A stretch of 17,334 bases of DNA from an uncultured Selenomonadaceae bacterium. Its GTDB lineage: Bacteria; Bacillota; Negativicutes; Selenomonadales; Selenomonadaceae. Below, in pieces: positions 1-7,962 of the stretch. Each line of letters begins with the position of its first letter. Position 1 is the stretch's first letter. Where the stretch lies: the NCBI GenBank assembly GCA_958415865.1, contig CATYZV010000008.1, forward strand, positions 1-17,334, in the 5' to 3' direction. The notes beneath the pieces were generated by a model, which was not told the origin of the DNA, ran no database searches, and saw only the letters and a program-made list of their open reading frames with translations. The position numbers were made by a program, and so were the translations under genes.

Positions 1-39
1 ACCATGGTAACTCCTGACGAATTAGGTCTGTCTTTTTAA
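1..39 (+). CDS. C-terminal tail of upstream gene (possibly RND membrane-fusion protein), partial
   Basis: An open frame enters from the left edge and ends with TAA at 37-39, giving the tail TMVTPDELGLSF. The stop lies 18 bases before the RND transporter start, so the two genes are very probably one operon. In HAE1-type efflux operons the gene directly before the inner-membrane pump is usually the periplasmic adaptor (AcrA/MexA type). That assignment rests on position only; twelve residues are too few to identify a family. Confidence 0.45.
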   Translation, partial: TMVTPDELGLSF

Positions 40-57
40 TCAGGAGAGGTGAACTAA

Positions 58-3000
58 ATGTCTAGATTTTTTATCAACCGTCCTATATTCGCTATCGTAA
101 TCTCGCTCGTCATCGTCATTCTCGGCACGATCTCGGCTATCAACCTGCCGATAGCGCAGTACCCGCAGATCTCGCCGCCTACCGTTTCTGTCAGCACTAC
201 TTACGTCGGTGCTAACGCCGATACGGTAAATGAAACGGTCGCGCAGGTAATCGAGCAGCAGGTCAACGGCACGGAAGGCATGGACTACATGAGTTCCACG
301 GCAGCCAGCGACGGCCGCTACAGCCTGCAGGTCGTGTTCAACCTCGGCACTGACGGCGATATGGACTCCGTAAAGGTCCAGAACAACGCCGCAGTAGCAA
401 ACCCCAGCCTGCCAAGCGATGTTCAGCAGCGCGGTCTTACGACGCGCAAGGCATCGAGCGATATGGCTATGGTCATCTCGCTTAGCTCCCCGAATGGAAC
501 TTACGATGACGTATTCCTCAAGAACTACGCCGATATTTACCTCGTAGATAAGATCAAGCGCGTGCCCGGCGTCGGCGACCTCAACGTATTCGGTGCCGAC
601 TACTCCATGCGCCTCTGGCTCAATCCCGACCGTCTGGCAGAACTCGGGCTGACCGTAGCCGACGTAACCAACGCGGTCAAAGAACAGAATGTCCAGGCTC
701 CTGCCGGCACCATCGGCCAGCAGCCTTCGCCGGAAAATCAGGAATTCCAGTACATCGGCAAAGTACAGGGCCGTCTGGTAACCCCGGAAGAATTCGGCAA
801 TATCATTATCAAATCCGATAACGGCAGCGGTTCGTTCGTCCGCCTCAAAGACGTGGCGAAGATCGAAACGGGAGCACGCACCAACAGCGTCAAAGCATCG
901 TTCAATCACACAAATGCAGTCGCATTCGGCGTACAGCTGACGAGTGATGCCAACGCGCTTGAAACCGTAAGCCAGGTAAAGGCGATAATGGAAGAAGCAC
1001 AGCAGGACTTCCCGCCTGATATGAAATACGAAGCCGTCATCGACAACACGACTTACATCAACGAATCAATTCACGAAGTAGTGCAGACCTTCATCGAAGC
1101 ACTGCTGCTCGTAATGCTGATTGTCTACATCTTCTTGCAGAGCTGGCGTGCAACGCTGATACCGATGCTGGCCGTGCCGGTATCCCTGATCGGCACGTTC
1201 GCAGCTTTCATTGTACTCGATTTCTCCATCAACACCCTGACCCTGTTCGGCATGGTGCTCGCCATCGGGCTGGTCGTCGATGATGCTATCGTCGTAATCG
1301 AAAACGTCGAACGCCACATGGCTGAAGACGGGCTGTCCGCTAAAGAAGCGACAGGACGCGCCATGGACGAAGTGTCCGGCCCTGTTGTGGCAATCGCCTT
1401 CACGCTCGCTTCCGTGTTCATACCGGTAGCAGGCCTCGGCGGCATGACGGGCATACTGTACCGCCAGTTCGCCTTGACAGTAGCCATTTCCATGGGCCTG
1501 TCGGCATTCGTTGCATTGACGCTGACCCCGGCACTCTGCGCTATGATGCTCAAGCCTCATTCTGAACGCGCTGACGGTCCGAGCTTCCTCGAAGGGCTGT
1601 TCGACCGCTTCAACCGCTTCATGAGCTGGATGACGCGCGGCTACGTCAGATGCGTCGGTGTATTGATCAACCATGCCAAGCTCTGCTGCGTGGCACTGCT
1701 CGCCATCGTCCTTATGACAGCAGGATTGTTCAAAATCCTGCCGACGACATTCATACCGGATGAAGACCAGGGCTTCTACCTCGTCTCCTTCAGCCTGCCG
1801 GAAGGCACTTCGCTGAACCGCACGTATGAAATAACGGAAAAATTCGCTGAAGACCTGCGCCAGAATCCCGGCGTAGAACGCGTCATGAACATCACCGGCT
1901 ACGACATTCTTTCAAGCGGTGCTAAGTCCAATGCCGGCGTATTCTTCATCGGTCTTGCCCCTTGGAGCGAACGCACCACACCCGAAACGAGCATCAACGC
2001 TCAGGTCGGAATGGCGATGAAAGAAGGCATGATGAAGTATCCTGAAGCCTCCATCATCGCGATGAATCCTCCGTCCCTGCCGGGTCTCGGCATGGTAGGC
2101 GGCTTCAACCTGCAGTTGCAGGACGTATCAGGCCACACGAATGAAGAACTCAATGATGTAGCTCAGAAGATCGTCGCCGCTGCCAACCAGCGTCCCGAAC
2201 TCCAGAGAGTATACACCATCTACAGCATCAGCTCACCGATGTACGAATTTGAACTTGACCGCGAAAAGATCAAAAATCTCGGCCTCAACATCTCTGATGT
2301 ATTCACTGCCCTGCAGGTCAACTTTGGCGGCACGGAAATCAACGACTTCAACCAGTTCGGCCGCACCTACAAAGTAATTTTGCAGGCTGATAAAGGCTAC
2401 CGCAACGAAGCTGATACAACCCGTTTTATCTTCATCCGCGGTGCCAATGGCCAGATGGTTCCCTTGAATACCGTCTTGAAACCGAAATTGGATTCCGGCC
2501 CGTCCATCATCTCGCGATTCAATGCAACCAAGAGCGTAATGATCCAGGGCAACGCAGCCAACGGCTACAGCTCCGGCCAGGCCATGGCAGCTATGCAGGA
2601 AGTCGTAAATGAAATAGCCCCTGTAAGCAGCGGCTACAATATCGACTGGTCCGGCCAGAGCCGCGAAGAACAGAAAGCCAGCAGCTCTACGCTGCAGGTC
2701 ATGCTGCTCGCGCTCGTATTCGTATTCCTCTGCCTGGCAGCTCTGTATGAAAGCTGGAGCGTGCCCTACGCTGTCCTCCTGACAGTGCCCACCGGCATCC
2801 TCGGCGCACTGCTGTCGGCATTCATCCTCAACCTCCAGATAAGCATTTACATGCAGATCGGTATCATCGTAATCATCGGTCTTGCAGCTAAGAATGCTAT
2901 CCTGATAGTTGAATTCGCCAAAGTCCGCGTCGACCGCGGCATGGCTCCGCTGAAGGCAACACTTCAGGCAGCTAAACTCCGCCTGCGCCCGATCATCATG

Positions 3001-3228
3001 ACCTCGCTCGCCTTCATCATCGGCTGCCTGCCGCTGGCAATAGCTACCGGCGCAGGTGCAGGTGCCCGCAATAACATGGGTGTCGCTGTAGTAGGCGGCA
3101 TGCTGTTTGCAACCTGCATCGGGGTATTCTTGATCCCTGTAATGTATCTCGTCGTAATGAAAGTTACCGATATGATCACAGGCAAAAAAGAAGCCGAAAA
3201 GAAAGCAGACCCGGAAAAATACATCTAA
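58..3228 (+). CDS. RND multidrug efflux transporter, HAE1 (AcrB/MexB) family
   Basis: Inner-membrane proton-driven drug exporter that works with a periplasmic adaptor and an outer-membrane channel. The 1056 residues match the AcrB family length (about 1050). The N-terminus MSRFFINRPIFA is the family signature, with TM1 at about residues 10-28. The proton-relay aspartates are D408-D409 in GLVVDDAIVVIENV, and the partner lysine is K945 in GLAAKNAILIVEF, equivalent to D407/D408 and K940 of E. coli AcrB. Two large periplasmic loops (about 30-335 and 560-870) separate two six-helix membrane halves. The ATG is preceded by AGGAG at 42-46 and by AGAGGTGA at 45-52. The gene is intact. Substrate range cannot be read from sequence. 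An RND pump with this core implies an outer membrane, hence a diderm host. Confidence 0.95.
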   Translation: MSRFFINRPIFAIVISLVIVILGTISAINLPIAQYPQISPPTVSVSTTYVGANADTVNETVAQVIEQQVNGTEGMDYMSSTAASDGRYSLQVVFNLGTDGDMDSVKVQNNAAVANPSLPSDVQQRGLTTRKASSDMAMVISLSSPNGTYDDVFLKNYADIYLVDKIKRVPGVGDLNVFGADYSMRLWLNPDRLAELGLTVADVTNAVKEQNVQAPAGTIGQQPSPENQEFQYIGKVQGRLVTPEEFGNIIIKSDNGSGSFVRLKDVAKIETGARTNSVKASFNHTNAVAFGVQLTSDANALETVSQVKAIMEEAQQDFPPDMKYEAVIDNTTYINESIHEVVQTFIEALLLVMLIVYIFLQSWRATLIPMLAVPVSLIGTFAAFIVLDFSINTLTLFGMVLAIGLVVDDAIVVIENVERHMAEDGLSAKEATGRAMDEVSGPVVAIAFTLASVFIPVAGLGGMTGILYRQFALTVAISMGLSAFVALTLTPALCAMMLKPHSERADGPSFLEGLFDRFNRFMSWMTRGYVRCVGVLINHAKLCCVALLAIVLMTAGLFKILPTTFIPDEDQGFYLVSFSLPEGTSLNRTYEITEKFAEDLRQNPGVERVMNITGYDILSSGAKSNAGVFFIGLAPWSERTTPETSINAQVGMAMKEGMMKYPEASIIAMNPPSLPGLGMVGGFNLQLQDVSGHTNEELNDVAQKIVAAANQRPELQRVYTIYSISSPMYEFELDREKIKNLGLNISDVFTALQVNFGGTEINDFNQFGRTYKVILQADKGYRNEADTTRFIFIRGANGQMVPLNTVLKPKLDSGPSIISRFNATKSVMIQGNAANGYSSGQAMAAMQEVVNEIAPVSSGYNIDWSGQSREEQKASSSTLQVMLLALVFVFLCLAALYESWSVPYAVLLTVPTGILGALLSAFILNLQISIYMQIGIIVIIGLAAKNAILIVEFAKVRVDRGMAPLKATLQAAKLRLRPIIMTSLAFIIGCLPLAIATGAGAGARNNMGVAVVGGMLFATCIGVFLIPVMYLVVMKVTDMITGKKEAEKKADPEKYI

Positions 3229-3255
3229 GTTTACACTGCAATTCAAATTTAACAA

Positions 3256-3297
3256 TGACGCGGCGGCAATCACTGCAAAGTGGCTGCCGCCTTGTCA
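3256..3297 (+). terminator. Long GC-rich hairpin after the efflux gene, probable terminator
   Basis: TGAC and GGCGGCA arms pair with TGCCGCC and GTCA. The stem extends inward through CACT/AGTG with one mismatch and one G-U pair, closing on a GCAA loop. It lies 28 bases after the RND stop. There is no T-run after the stem (TTGTCATAA), so termination may be weak or factor-dependent. The right arm overlaps the -35 box of the next gene. Confidence 0.55.
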
Positions 3298-3320
3298 TAA
3301 CATCACGGCTGTAATATAAT
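3292..3320 (+). promoter_or_regulatory. Promoter for the secreted protein gene
   Basis: TTGTCA at 3292-3297, a 17-base spacer and a perfect TATAAT at 3315-3320, about 60 bases before the start codon at 3382. The -35 box is inside the right arm of the preceding hairpin, so terminator and promoter are overlaid. Confidence 0.7.
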
Positions 3321-3381
3321 ATAGCCAACAGCAAAAAACTGCGCTAATGCCTCTATTATATAACTTAAAGGAGATTAAGCC

Positions 3382-3969
3382 ATGAAATTAAAGAGAATTT
3401 CCCTGTTTTTAATGAGCCTTTTAATCCTGCTGACAGCCAGCACTGCATTTGCCGCTGACGGCTATATCTACACCAGCGAACGCTTCGGCTACAGCATCAA
3501 ATGCCCGCAGAAGCCGCTTGCCGTATTGAACCTCAGCGTGCTTTCACCCGAAGAACAGGGCGACGTGCTCGTATTCGCCAACGACGGCTATACCTTGACA
3601 AAATACTGGGTAGTTTCTCCCAACGCTTTCAGCAACGATACATTCCCTGATCTCGACAAGCTCAGCGATCAAGATAGAAACGACTTGTTCGCCCATATGG
3701 CAGTAGAACGCGGCTACCAGGAAATCGCGCTGATTCCCATCAACGGACACAATGCCATCTACGCCGTAGGAGCGAATAAAACGTATATCGACTCCGACAA
3801 AGACGGCAAGCCCGACAAGACCATCGAACAGAACGGACAGTACATCGACACGTACTTCAAAGGCAGAAACTCCAATTACTGCGTAGCACTCTATACGAAA
3901 GATGCTGCCACTCAGGAAGATATCAACGCTTACCAGTACGGGTTGCTCTCGTTCCGCGAAACAAAATAA
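3382..3969 (+). CDS. Secreted protein of unknown function with a Ca-binding-like DxDxDG loop
   Basis: A 195-residue protein with a clear Sec signal peptide: KLKR at the N-terminus, a hydrophobic core at about 7-20, and a likely signal peptidase I site at AFA/AD after residue 24. The mature part is mixed alpha/beta with no enzyme motif that I recognise. Residues 137-145 read DSDKDGKPD, the DxDxDGxxD pattern of EF-hand or thrombospondin-3-type calcium loops; a single loop is weak evidence for calcium binding. Two cysteines (41 and 168) could form a disulfide in the periplasm. The ribosome site is AAAGGAG, about 8 bases before ATG. The gene has its own promoter and terminator, so it is monocistronic. 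The family was not recognised and function is unknown. Confidence 0.85.
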   Translation: MKLKRISLFLMSLLILLTASTAFAADGYIYTSERFGYSIKCPQKPLAVLNLSVLSPEEQGDVLVFANDGYTLTKYWVVSPNAFSNDTFPDLDKLSDQDRNDLFAHMAVERGYQEIALIPINGHNAIYAVGANKTYIDSDKDGKPDKTIEQNGQYIDTYFKGRNSNYCVALYTKDAATQEDINAYQYGLLSFRETK

Positions 3970-3988
3970 TATCTTACGGCTAAAATTG

Positions 3989-4015
3989 AGGCTGCCTTAA
4001 CGGCAGTCTTTTTTT
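3989..4015 (+). terminator. Rho-independent terminator, directly abutting the araC-type ribosome site
   Basis: Stem AGGCTGCC / GGCAGTCT with one G-U pair, loop TTAAC, followed by a T7 run at 4009-4015. It serves the secreted protein gene. Its T-run ends two bases before the AGGAGG ribosome site of the next gene. Confidence 0.85.
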
Positions 4016-4029
4016 ATAGGAGGAAATTT

Positions 4030-4908
4030 ATGATCTGGCAGGACACAAATGAACAGCTAAGCAAAATATTTAAAAACGGCAGATTGCCGACGATGGTTTA
4101 CATCAACAAGCAGGAATCAGAACGCGATAAAGTAGAACGCCCGCTGCACAAACACGACTCCGTCTGCGAAATCGTACTAATCTACAAAGGTTCCGGTACG
4201 TATCAGCTAGGCAGCCATTGCTACGCCGTCCGAGAGGGCGACATCATATTCTACAACCAAGGCGACCTGCACGAAGTCTCCTCTTCGCTTGACACCGAGA
4301 TAGGCGATTTCTGCATCGGCATAGCCAACCTGCAGCGCATCGGCATGCCGCCCAACCACCTGATAAACGCGGCAGAATCCCCTGTTCGCACCTCAGGGCG
4401 GTTTTACCATACACTCTACGCTCTCTGCGAGCAGATGTACGCCGGCGACAATCTAAACCGCTACAGCAAAATGTCAGTGCAGCTGCTCTGCGCTTCCTTC
4501 ATTCTCACGGCACTCCAAATACCCGAACCTGCCGATGAGCCAAAACAGCAGAGTCGAGACGAACAGTTCATGGGGCGCATCCTCAATTATCTCAACGCCA
4601 ATTTTCAAGAAAACATCGTCATCAGCGACCTCGCCTCTGCGCTGGGCTGTTCTGCTTCCTACATATCCCATCTATTCAAGAAATCGACCGGCACTACACC
4701 TATCCAATACGTGATACGCCGCCGCATGGGACTGGCGCAGACGCTCTTGATCTCCACCGATTACCCTGCCACGCACATCGCCACGCTCGTTGGCTATGAA
4801 AACACCAATTACTTCATCAGCCTGTTCACCAAAGTAGTCGGCATGACACCGCTGCGCTACCGCAAATTTTATCTAAAAGAATTAAAAGGAGTGCGCAATC
4901 AGTCGTAA
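4030..4908 (+). CDS. AraC-family transcriptional regulator with N-terminal cupin domain
   Basis: 292 residues. The N-terminal sensor (about 20-95) is a cupin: PLHKHD with H40 and H42, E47, then a GDIIF turn and H81, the pattern of metal- or sugar-binding cupins. A helical linker (about 120-175) precedes the C-terminal AraC DNA-binding domain (about 183-285). HTH1 is ISDLASALGCSASYISHLF at about 198-216. HTH2 is around IATLVGYENTNYFISLFTK at about 250-268, followed by the signature GMTPLRYRK. AGGAGG at 4017-4022 gives a 7-base spacing to ATG. It is the first gene of the sugar/cyclitol cluster and most likely activates it; candidate binding sites are listed at 4917, 4991, 7786 and 7860. The inducer is unknown. 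Confidence 0.92.
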   Translation: MIWQDTNEQLSKIFKNGRLPTMVYINKQESERDKVERPLHKHDSVCEIVLIYKGSGTYQLGSHCYAVREGDIIFYNQGDLHEVSSSLDTEIGDFCIGIANLQRIGMPPNHLINAAESPVRTSGRFYHTLYALCEQMYAGDNLNRYSKMSVQLLCASFILTALQIPEPADEPKQQSRDEQFMGRILNYLNANFQENIVISDLASALGCSASYISHLFKKSTGTTPIQYVIRRRMGLAQTLLISTDYPATHIATLVGYENTNYFISLFTKVVGMTPLRYRKFYLKELKGVRNQS

Positions 4909-4916
4909 TCATCACC

Positions 4917-4931
4917 ATGCAGGAATATGAA
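4917..4931 (+). promoter_or_regulatory. Distal candidate AraC-regulator site, dehydrogenase promoter
   Basis: ATGCAGGAATATGAA, one of four related 15-mers in the window (consensus RTRCAGKAWTWYRAA). It starts exactly 74 bases upstream of the proximal site at 4991, the same distance as between 7786 and 7860. Confidence 0.55.
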
Positions 4932-4990
4932 GTTTTTCTGCTAAGATTTTTATACAGTCCTTGAAATACAAGATCAACGCTATTAAACCC

Positions 4991-5033
4991 GTGCAGTAAT
5001 ACAAAGGCAGATATTTCTCTTTCATTATATAAT
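4991..5033 (+). promoter_or_regulatory. Proximal AraC-regulator site and -10 box, promoter of the dehydrogenase gene
   Basis: The site GTGCAGTAATACAAA (4991-5005) is followed by exactly 22 bases and TATAAT (5028-5033). The sequence at the expected -35 position (AGGCAG) is a poor match, which fits an activator-dependent promoter with the activator overlapping -35. The rest of the 4909-5103 gap is AT-rich leader up to the AAAGGAAG ribosome site at 5088-5095. Confidence 0.6.
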
Positions 5034-5103
5034 ATTAACTGTAATCAAGAGAAAATAATTTACAAGATAAAATAAAAACAGCAAACGAAAGGAAGTATTT
5101 ATT

Positions 5104-6267
5104 ATGTATTACGGACAGAAAAAAATCGAAAATCCCATCCGCTGGGCAATGGTCGGCGGGGGTATCAACAGCCAGATAGGCTACATTCACCGCTCGGCAG
5201 CACTAAGAGACTTCAACTTCCGGCTCGTAGCAGGAGCCTTCGACATCGATCCCGAACGCGGCAAAAATTTTGGCAGGCAGCTGCACGTAGCAGAAGACAG
5301 GCTCTACCCCGATTACAAGACCATGTTCGCCGAAGAAGCAAAACGCCCCGACGGCATTCAAGCAGTATCCATAGCCACCCCCAACGGCACCCACTTTGCC
5401 ATCACCAAGGCAGCACTGGAAGCAGGATTGCATGTCGTCTGCGAAAAACCGCTGTGCTTTACCACCGAAGAAGCCAAGGAACTAGAAGAACTCTCTCATA
5501 AGCAAAACAAAGTAGTCGGCGTAACGTACGGCTATGCAGGCCATCAAGTCATCGAAGAAGCACGCCAGATGGTAGCAGCCGGCAAGCTCGGCAAAATCCG
5601 CATAATCAAAATGCAGTTTGCCCACGGCTTCCACAACGTCGCCGTAGAAAAAAATACCGCCTCCACCAAGTGGCGCGTCAATCCCAAGATGGCAGGTCCC
5701 TCCTACGTACTAGGCGACGTAGGCACCCATCCGCTCTACCTCTCCGAAATCATCGCACCCGAACTCAAGATCAAACGCCTCATGTGTTCGCGCCAGTCCT
5801 TCGTCGAATCCCGCGCACCGCTCGAAGATAACGCCATGACCATCATGGAATACAACACCGGTGCCATCGGCTACGTATGGTCCAGCTGCGTAAACTGCGG
5901 CTCCATGCACGGACAGAAAATCCGCATAATCGGCGAAAAAGCCTCCATGGAATGGTGGGATGAACGCCCCAACCAGATCACCTTTGAAGTACAGGGCGAA
6001 CCCGTCCGCATCCTCGAACGCGGCATGGGCTACTTAGCACCCTCCGCACTCGCCGACGACAGAATCGGCGGAGGCCATCCCGAAGGACTTTTTGAAGCGT
6101 GGAGCAACCTCTACAGCCGCTTTGCCCAGGCAATGACCGCTAAAGACAACAATTCAGCAGTTGACTTCTGGTATCCCGATGTCCATGCAGGCGTAGAAGG
6201 CGTTCGCTGGGTAGAAAACTGTGTACGCTCTGCCGACAACGGCGCAAGCTGGGTAGATTATAAATAA
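5104..6267 (+). CDS. Gfo/Idh/MocA-family NAD(P)-dependent sugar/cyclitol dehydrogenase
   Basis: 387 residues. The N-terminal Rossmann domain (about 10-125) starts with a glycine-rich AMVGGGINSQIG loop at about 15-26 and ends with the family signature CEKPL, where K115 is the expected catalytic lysine. The C-terminal alpha/beta domain (about 126-387) carries GDVGTHPLY at 204-212, the D-x-G-x-H motif, with H209 the likely catalytic histidine. Enzymes of this family oxidise a hydroxyl of a sugar, sugar phosphate or inositol to a ketone with NAD(P). It is somewhat longer than a typical IolG (about 340). ATG at 5104 has AAAGGAAG 8 bases upstream. The neighbours (IolE-like and IolH-like proteins, GPH symporter) suggest oxidation of an imported cyclitol or glycoside. 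The substrate is not determined; C3-oxidation of a glycoside is an alternative. Confidence 0.9.
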   Translation: MYYGQKKIENPIRWAMVGGGINSQIGYIHRSAALRDFNFRLVAGAFDIDPERGKNFGRQLHVAEDRLYPDYKTMFAEEAKRPDGIQAVSIATPNGTHFAITKAALEAGLHVVCEKPLCFTTEEAKELEELSHKQNKVVGVTYGYAGHQVIEEARQMVAAGKLGKIRIIKMQFAHGFHNVAVEKNTASTKWRVNPKMAGPSYVLGDVGTHPLYLSEIIAPELKIKRLMCSRQSFVESRAPLEDNAMTIMEYNTGAIGYVWSSCVNCGSMHGQKIRIIGEKASMEWWDERPNQITFEVQGEPVRILERGMGYLAPSALADDRIGGGHPEGLFEAWSNLYSRFAQAMTAKDNNSAVDFWYPDVHAGVEGVRWVENCVRSADNGASWVDYK

Positions 6268-6293
6268 GAACAGCTAAATAAAATAACACGGTT

Positions 6294-6328
6294 TTAAAGG
6301 TGATGGATGATGAATTCATCACCTTTAA
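6294..6328. repeat. Perfect 12-bp inverted repeat between dehydrogenase and symporter genes
   Basis: TTAAAGGTGATG and CATCACCTTTAA are perfect complements separated by 11 bases; the loop itself contains part of a GATGAATTCATC palindrome. No T-run follows, so it is not a canonical terminator. It may be an operator, an mRNA-stabilising hairpin that sets relative expression of the two genes, or a weak terminator. The remaining bases up to 6400 are AT-rich with no convincing promoter. Confidence 0.7.
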
Positions 6329-6413
6329 GCCAAAGTACTTATAAAGCGCAATATTTGTAGATGAATTTTTGTACATTTTTGAATTCTTGATTTTTATATG
6401 GAGGAGTATTTAT

Positions 6414-7777
6414 ATGAGTGGTGCACAGAAATTATCCTGGTCTACCAGAATAGCTTACGGTCTCGGCGACACAGCGCAAAATGTCGTCTGGGGTGCGATG
6501 AGCGTGCTGACGTTTTTCTATACGGATTACGCAGGTATCAGTCCTGTTATGGTCGGCATGGTCATGCTGCTGTCCCGCTGCTTTGACGGATTTTCTGATG
6601 TCATAATGGGCTTTCTCGTCGAAAAAACGAATTCCAAATGGGGCAAATCAAGACCGTGGCTGCTCTGGAACAGCCTGCCATTTGCCATATCCATCGTCTT
6701 AATATACACCGTACCTCAAACATCTGAAACCATACAGTTCATTTACTTATTCATAACGTACAATTTCTGTACGACCGCCTGCTACACGGCACTGAATCTG
6801 CCTTACGGCAGCTTGTCAACGATGATGACTCGCATATCGAAAGAACGGGTATGCTATCCATAACGCGCATGGCATTGTCTCCATTCGGCAGAATCCTCTC
6901 CATCTCTGCTACGCTTCCGCTCATCAAAGTATTCGGCGACGACCAGATAGCATGGGTAAAAGTAATGTCTATCTGGGCTGTTCTTGCACTGCTACTGCTC
7001 TTGTTCTGCTTCTACAAATGCAAAGAAACAGTAGTCATCAAAGCGCGTCAAAAGACGACTAAAATTCCCGTAAAAAAATCACTTCAAGCACTTTTCTTCA
7101 ACAAATATTTCTGGCTGGTAATGATAATCTGGATGATGCAGAACGTCATCTACTACATCACCGGCACTATACTGCCTTACTATTGCAAATACATCTTCTT
7201 TGACGATTCGCTGTTTAGCATATTGTATTTAACTGAAACACTCATTACCGTGGCTTGTACATTTCTAAGTCCTGCTCTCTTGCAAAAATACGGCAAGAAA
7301 ACCATGTCTATGGCAGGCGTAGGGCTGGCACTAGCCGGACATCTCATCTACCTGCTCAATCCCCTCGACTTCAACTGGGTACTGTTCAGCTGCATAATCC
7401 GCGGCATCGGCTTTGCACCGCTCAATTCCGTCATCTTCGGATTCCTAGGTGATGTAGTAGAATACGGTCAATGGAAATTCCATTTGCGTCAAGAAGGGCT
7501 GATCTTCTCCGGCGGTTCAGTTGGCACAAAAGTAGGCTCTGGCATCACCGGCGCAATCCTCACGGGGCTGCTCTCCTATGCAGGCTACGTAACATCTACG
7601 ACCGGCAGTGCCGTACAGCCCCAGAGTGCTATCGACATGGTAGTCAATATCTACATGTTCGGACCGATCATCGTCTGGCTTATCGTGCTGCTCGTGCTGT
7701 TCCTCTACCGCCTGGACAAGATCTTCCCGACCATCATGAAGGACTTAGCTCAGCGCGAAGCAGAAGGCAAGCTGTGA
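6414..7777 (+). pseudogene. GPH-family sugar:cation symporter (MFS fold), frameshifted
   Basis: Starts at ATG 6414 with GGAGGAG at 6400-6406; an upstream in-frame ATG at 6369 has no ribosome site. The first part (6414 to about 6850) reads MSGAQKLSWSTRIAYGLGDT, the typical glycoside-pentoside-hexuronide symporter N-terminus. It continues through the conserved TNSKWGKSRPWLLW loop and ends out of frame at TAA 6861-6863. The second part (frame of 6851-7777) resumes with MLSITRMALSPFGR and runs through the remaining membrane helices to TGA. One extra G in the GGG run at 6848-6850 would join them as KERGMLSITRM, giving about 454 residues, the normal family length with 12 helices. As written the gene encodes no full transporter. 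Because everything else is intact, a recent mutation or an assembly error are both likely. It would import the substrate of the surrounding cluster. Confidence 0.88.
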
Positions 7778-7785
7778 TTTTCCCT

Positions 7786-7800
7786 GTACAGGATTTTAAA
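7786..7800 (+). promoter_or_regulatory. Distal candidate AraC-regulator site, TIM-barrel operon promoter
   Basis: GTACAGGATTTTAAA, related to the 4917 site, and the similarity continues for some 20 bases beyond it (AAGTTTT, TTTTT tract). It starts exactly 74 bases upstream of the proximal site at 7860. Confidence 0.5.
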
Positions 7801-7859
7801 GTTTTCAGCGGAAAAATTTTTGCAGAGCCACATATATCAGCATTTCAATAGTGCAGGCT

Positions 7860-7902
7860 GTGCAGGAATATAAAAGCACAGCACGGCTAAACAGTATATA
7901 AT
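7860..7902 (+). promoter_or_regulatory. Proximal AraC-regulator site and -10 box, promoter of the TIM-barrel genes
   Basis: GTGCAGGAATATAAA (7860-7874), 22 bases, then TATAAT (7897-7902): the same layout and spacing as at 4991-5033. A second GTGCAGG begins at 7851. There is no good -35 box. This promoter would transcribe both TIM-barrel genes. Confidence 0.6.
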
Positions 7903-7962
7903 ATAAGCGTAAACATACGAAAATAAAATGCGAAACAATATATAAATCTAGGAGGAATCATC

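Noticed and set aside
1125..1674. Minus-strand ORFs inside the efflux gene (142 and 202 codons)
   Set aside because: They are shadows of an intact RND gene with strong motifs, with no ribosome sites and no protein-like composition.
6369..6413. Upstream in-frame ATG at 6369 extending the symporter N-terminus
   Set aside because: No ribosome site precedes it, and the added residues (from MYIFEFLIF) are unlike the family start. GGAGGAG at 6400-6406 fits ATG 6414.
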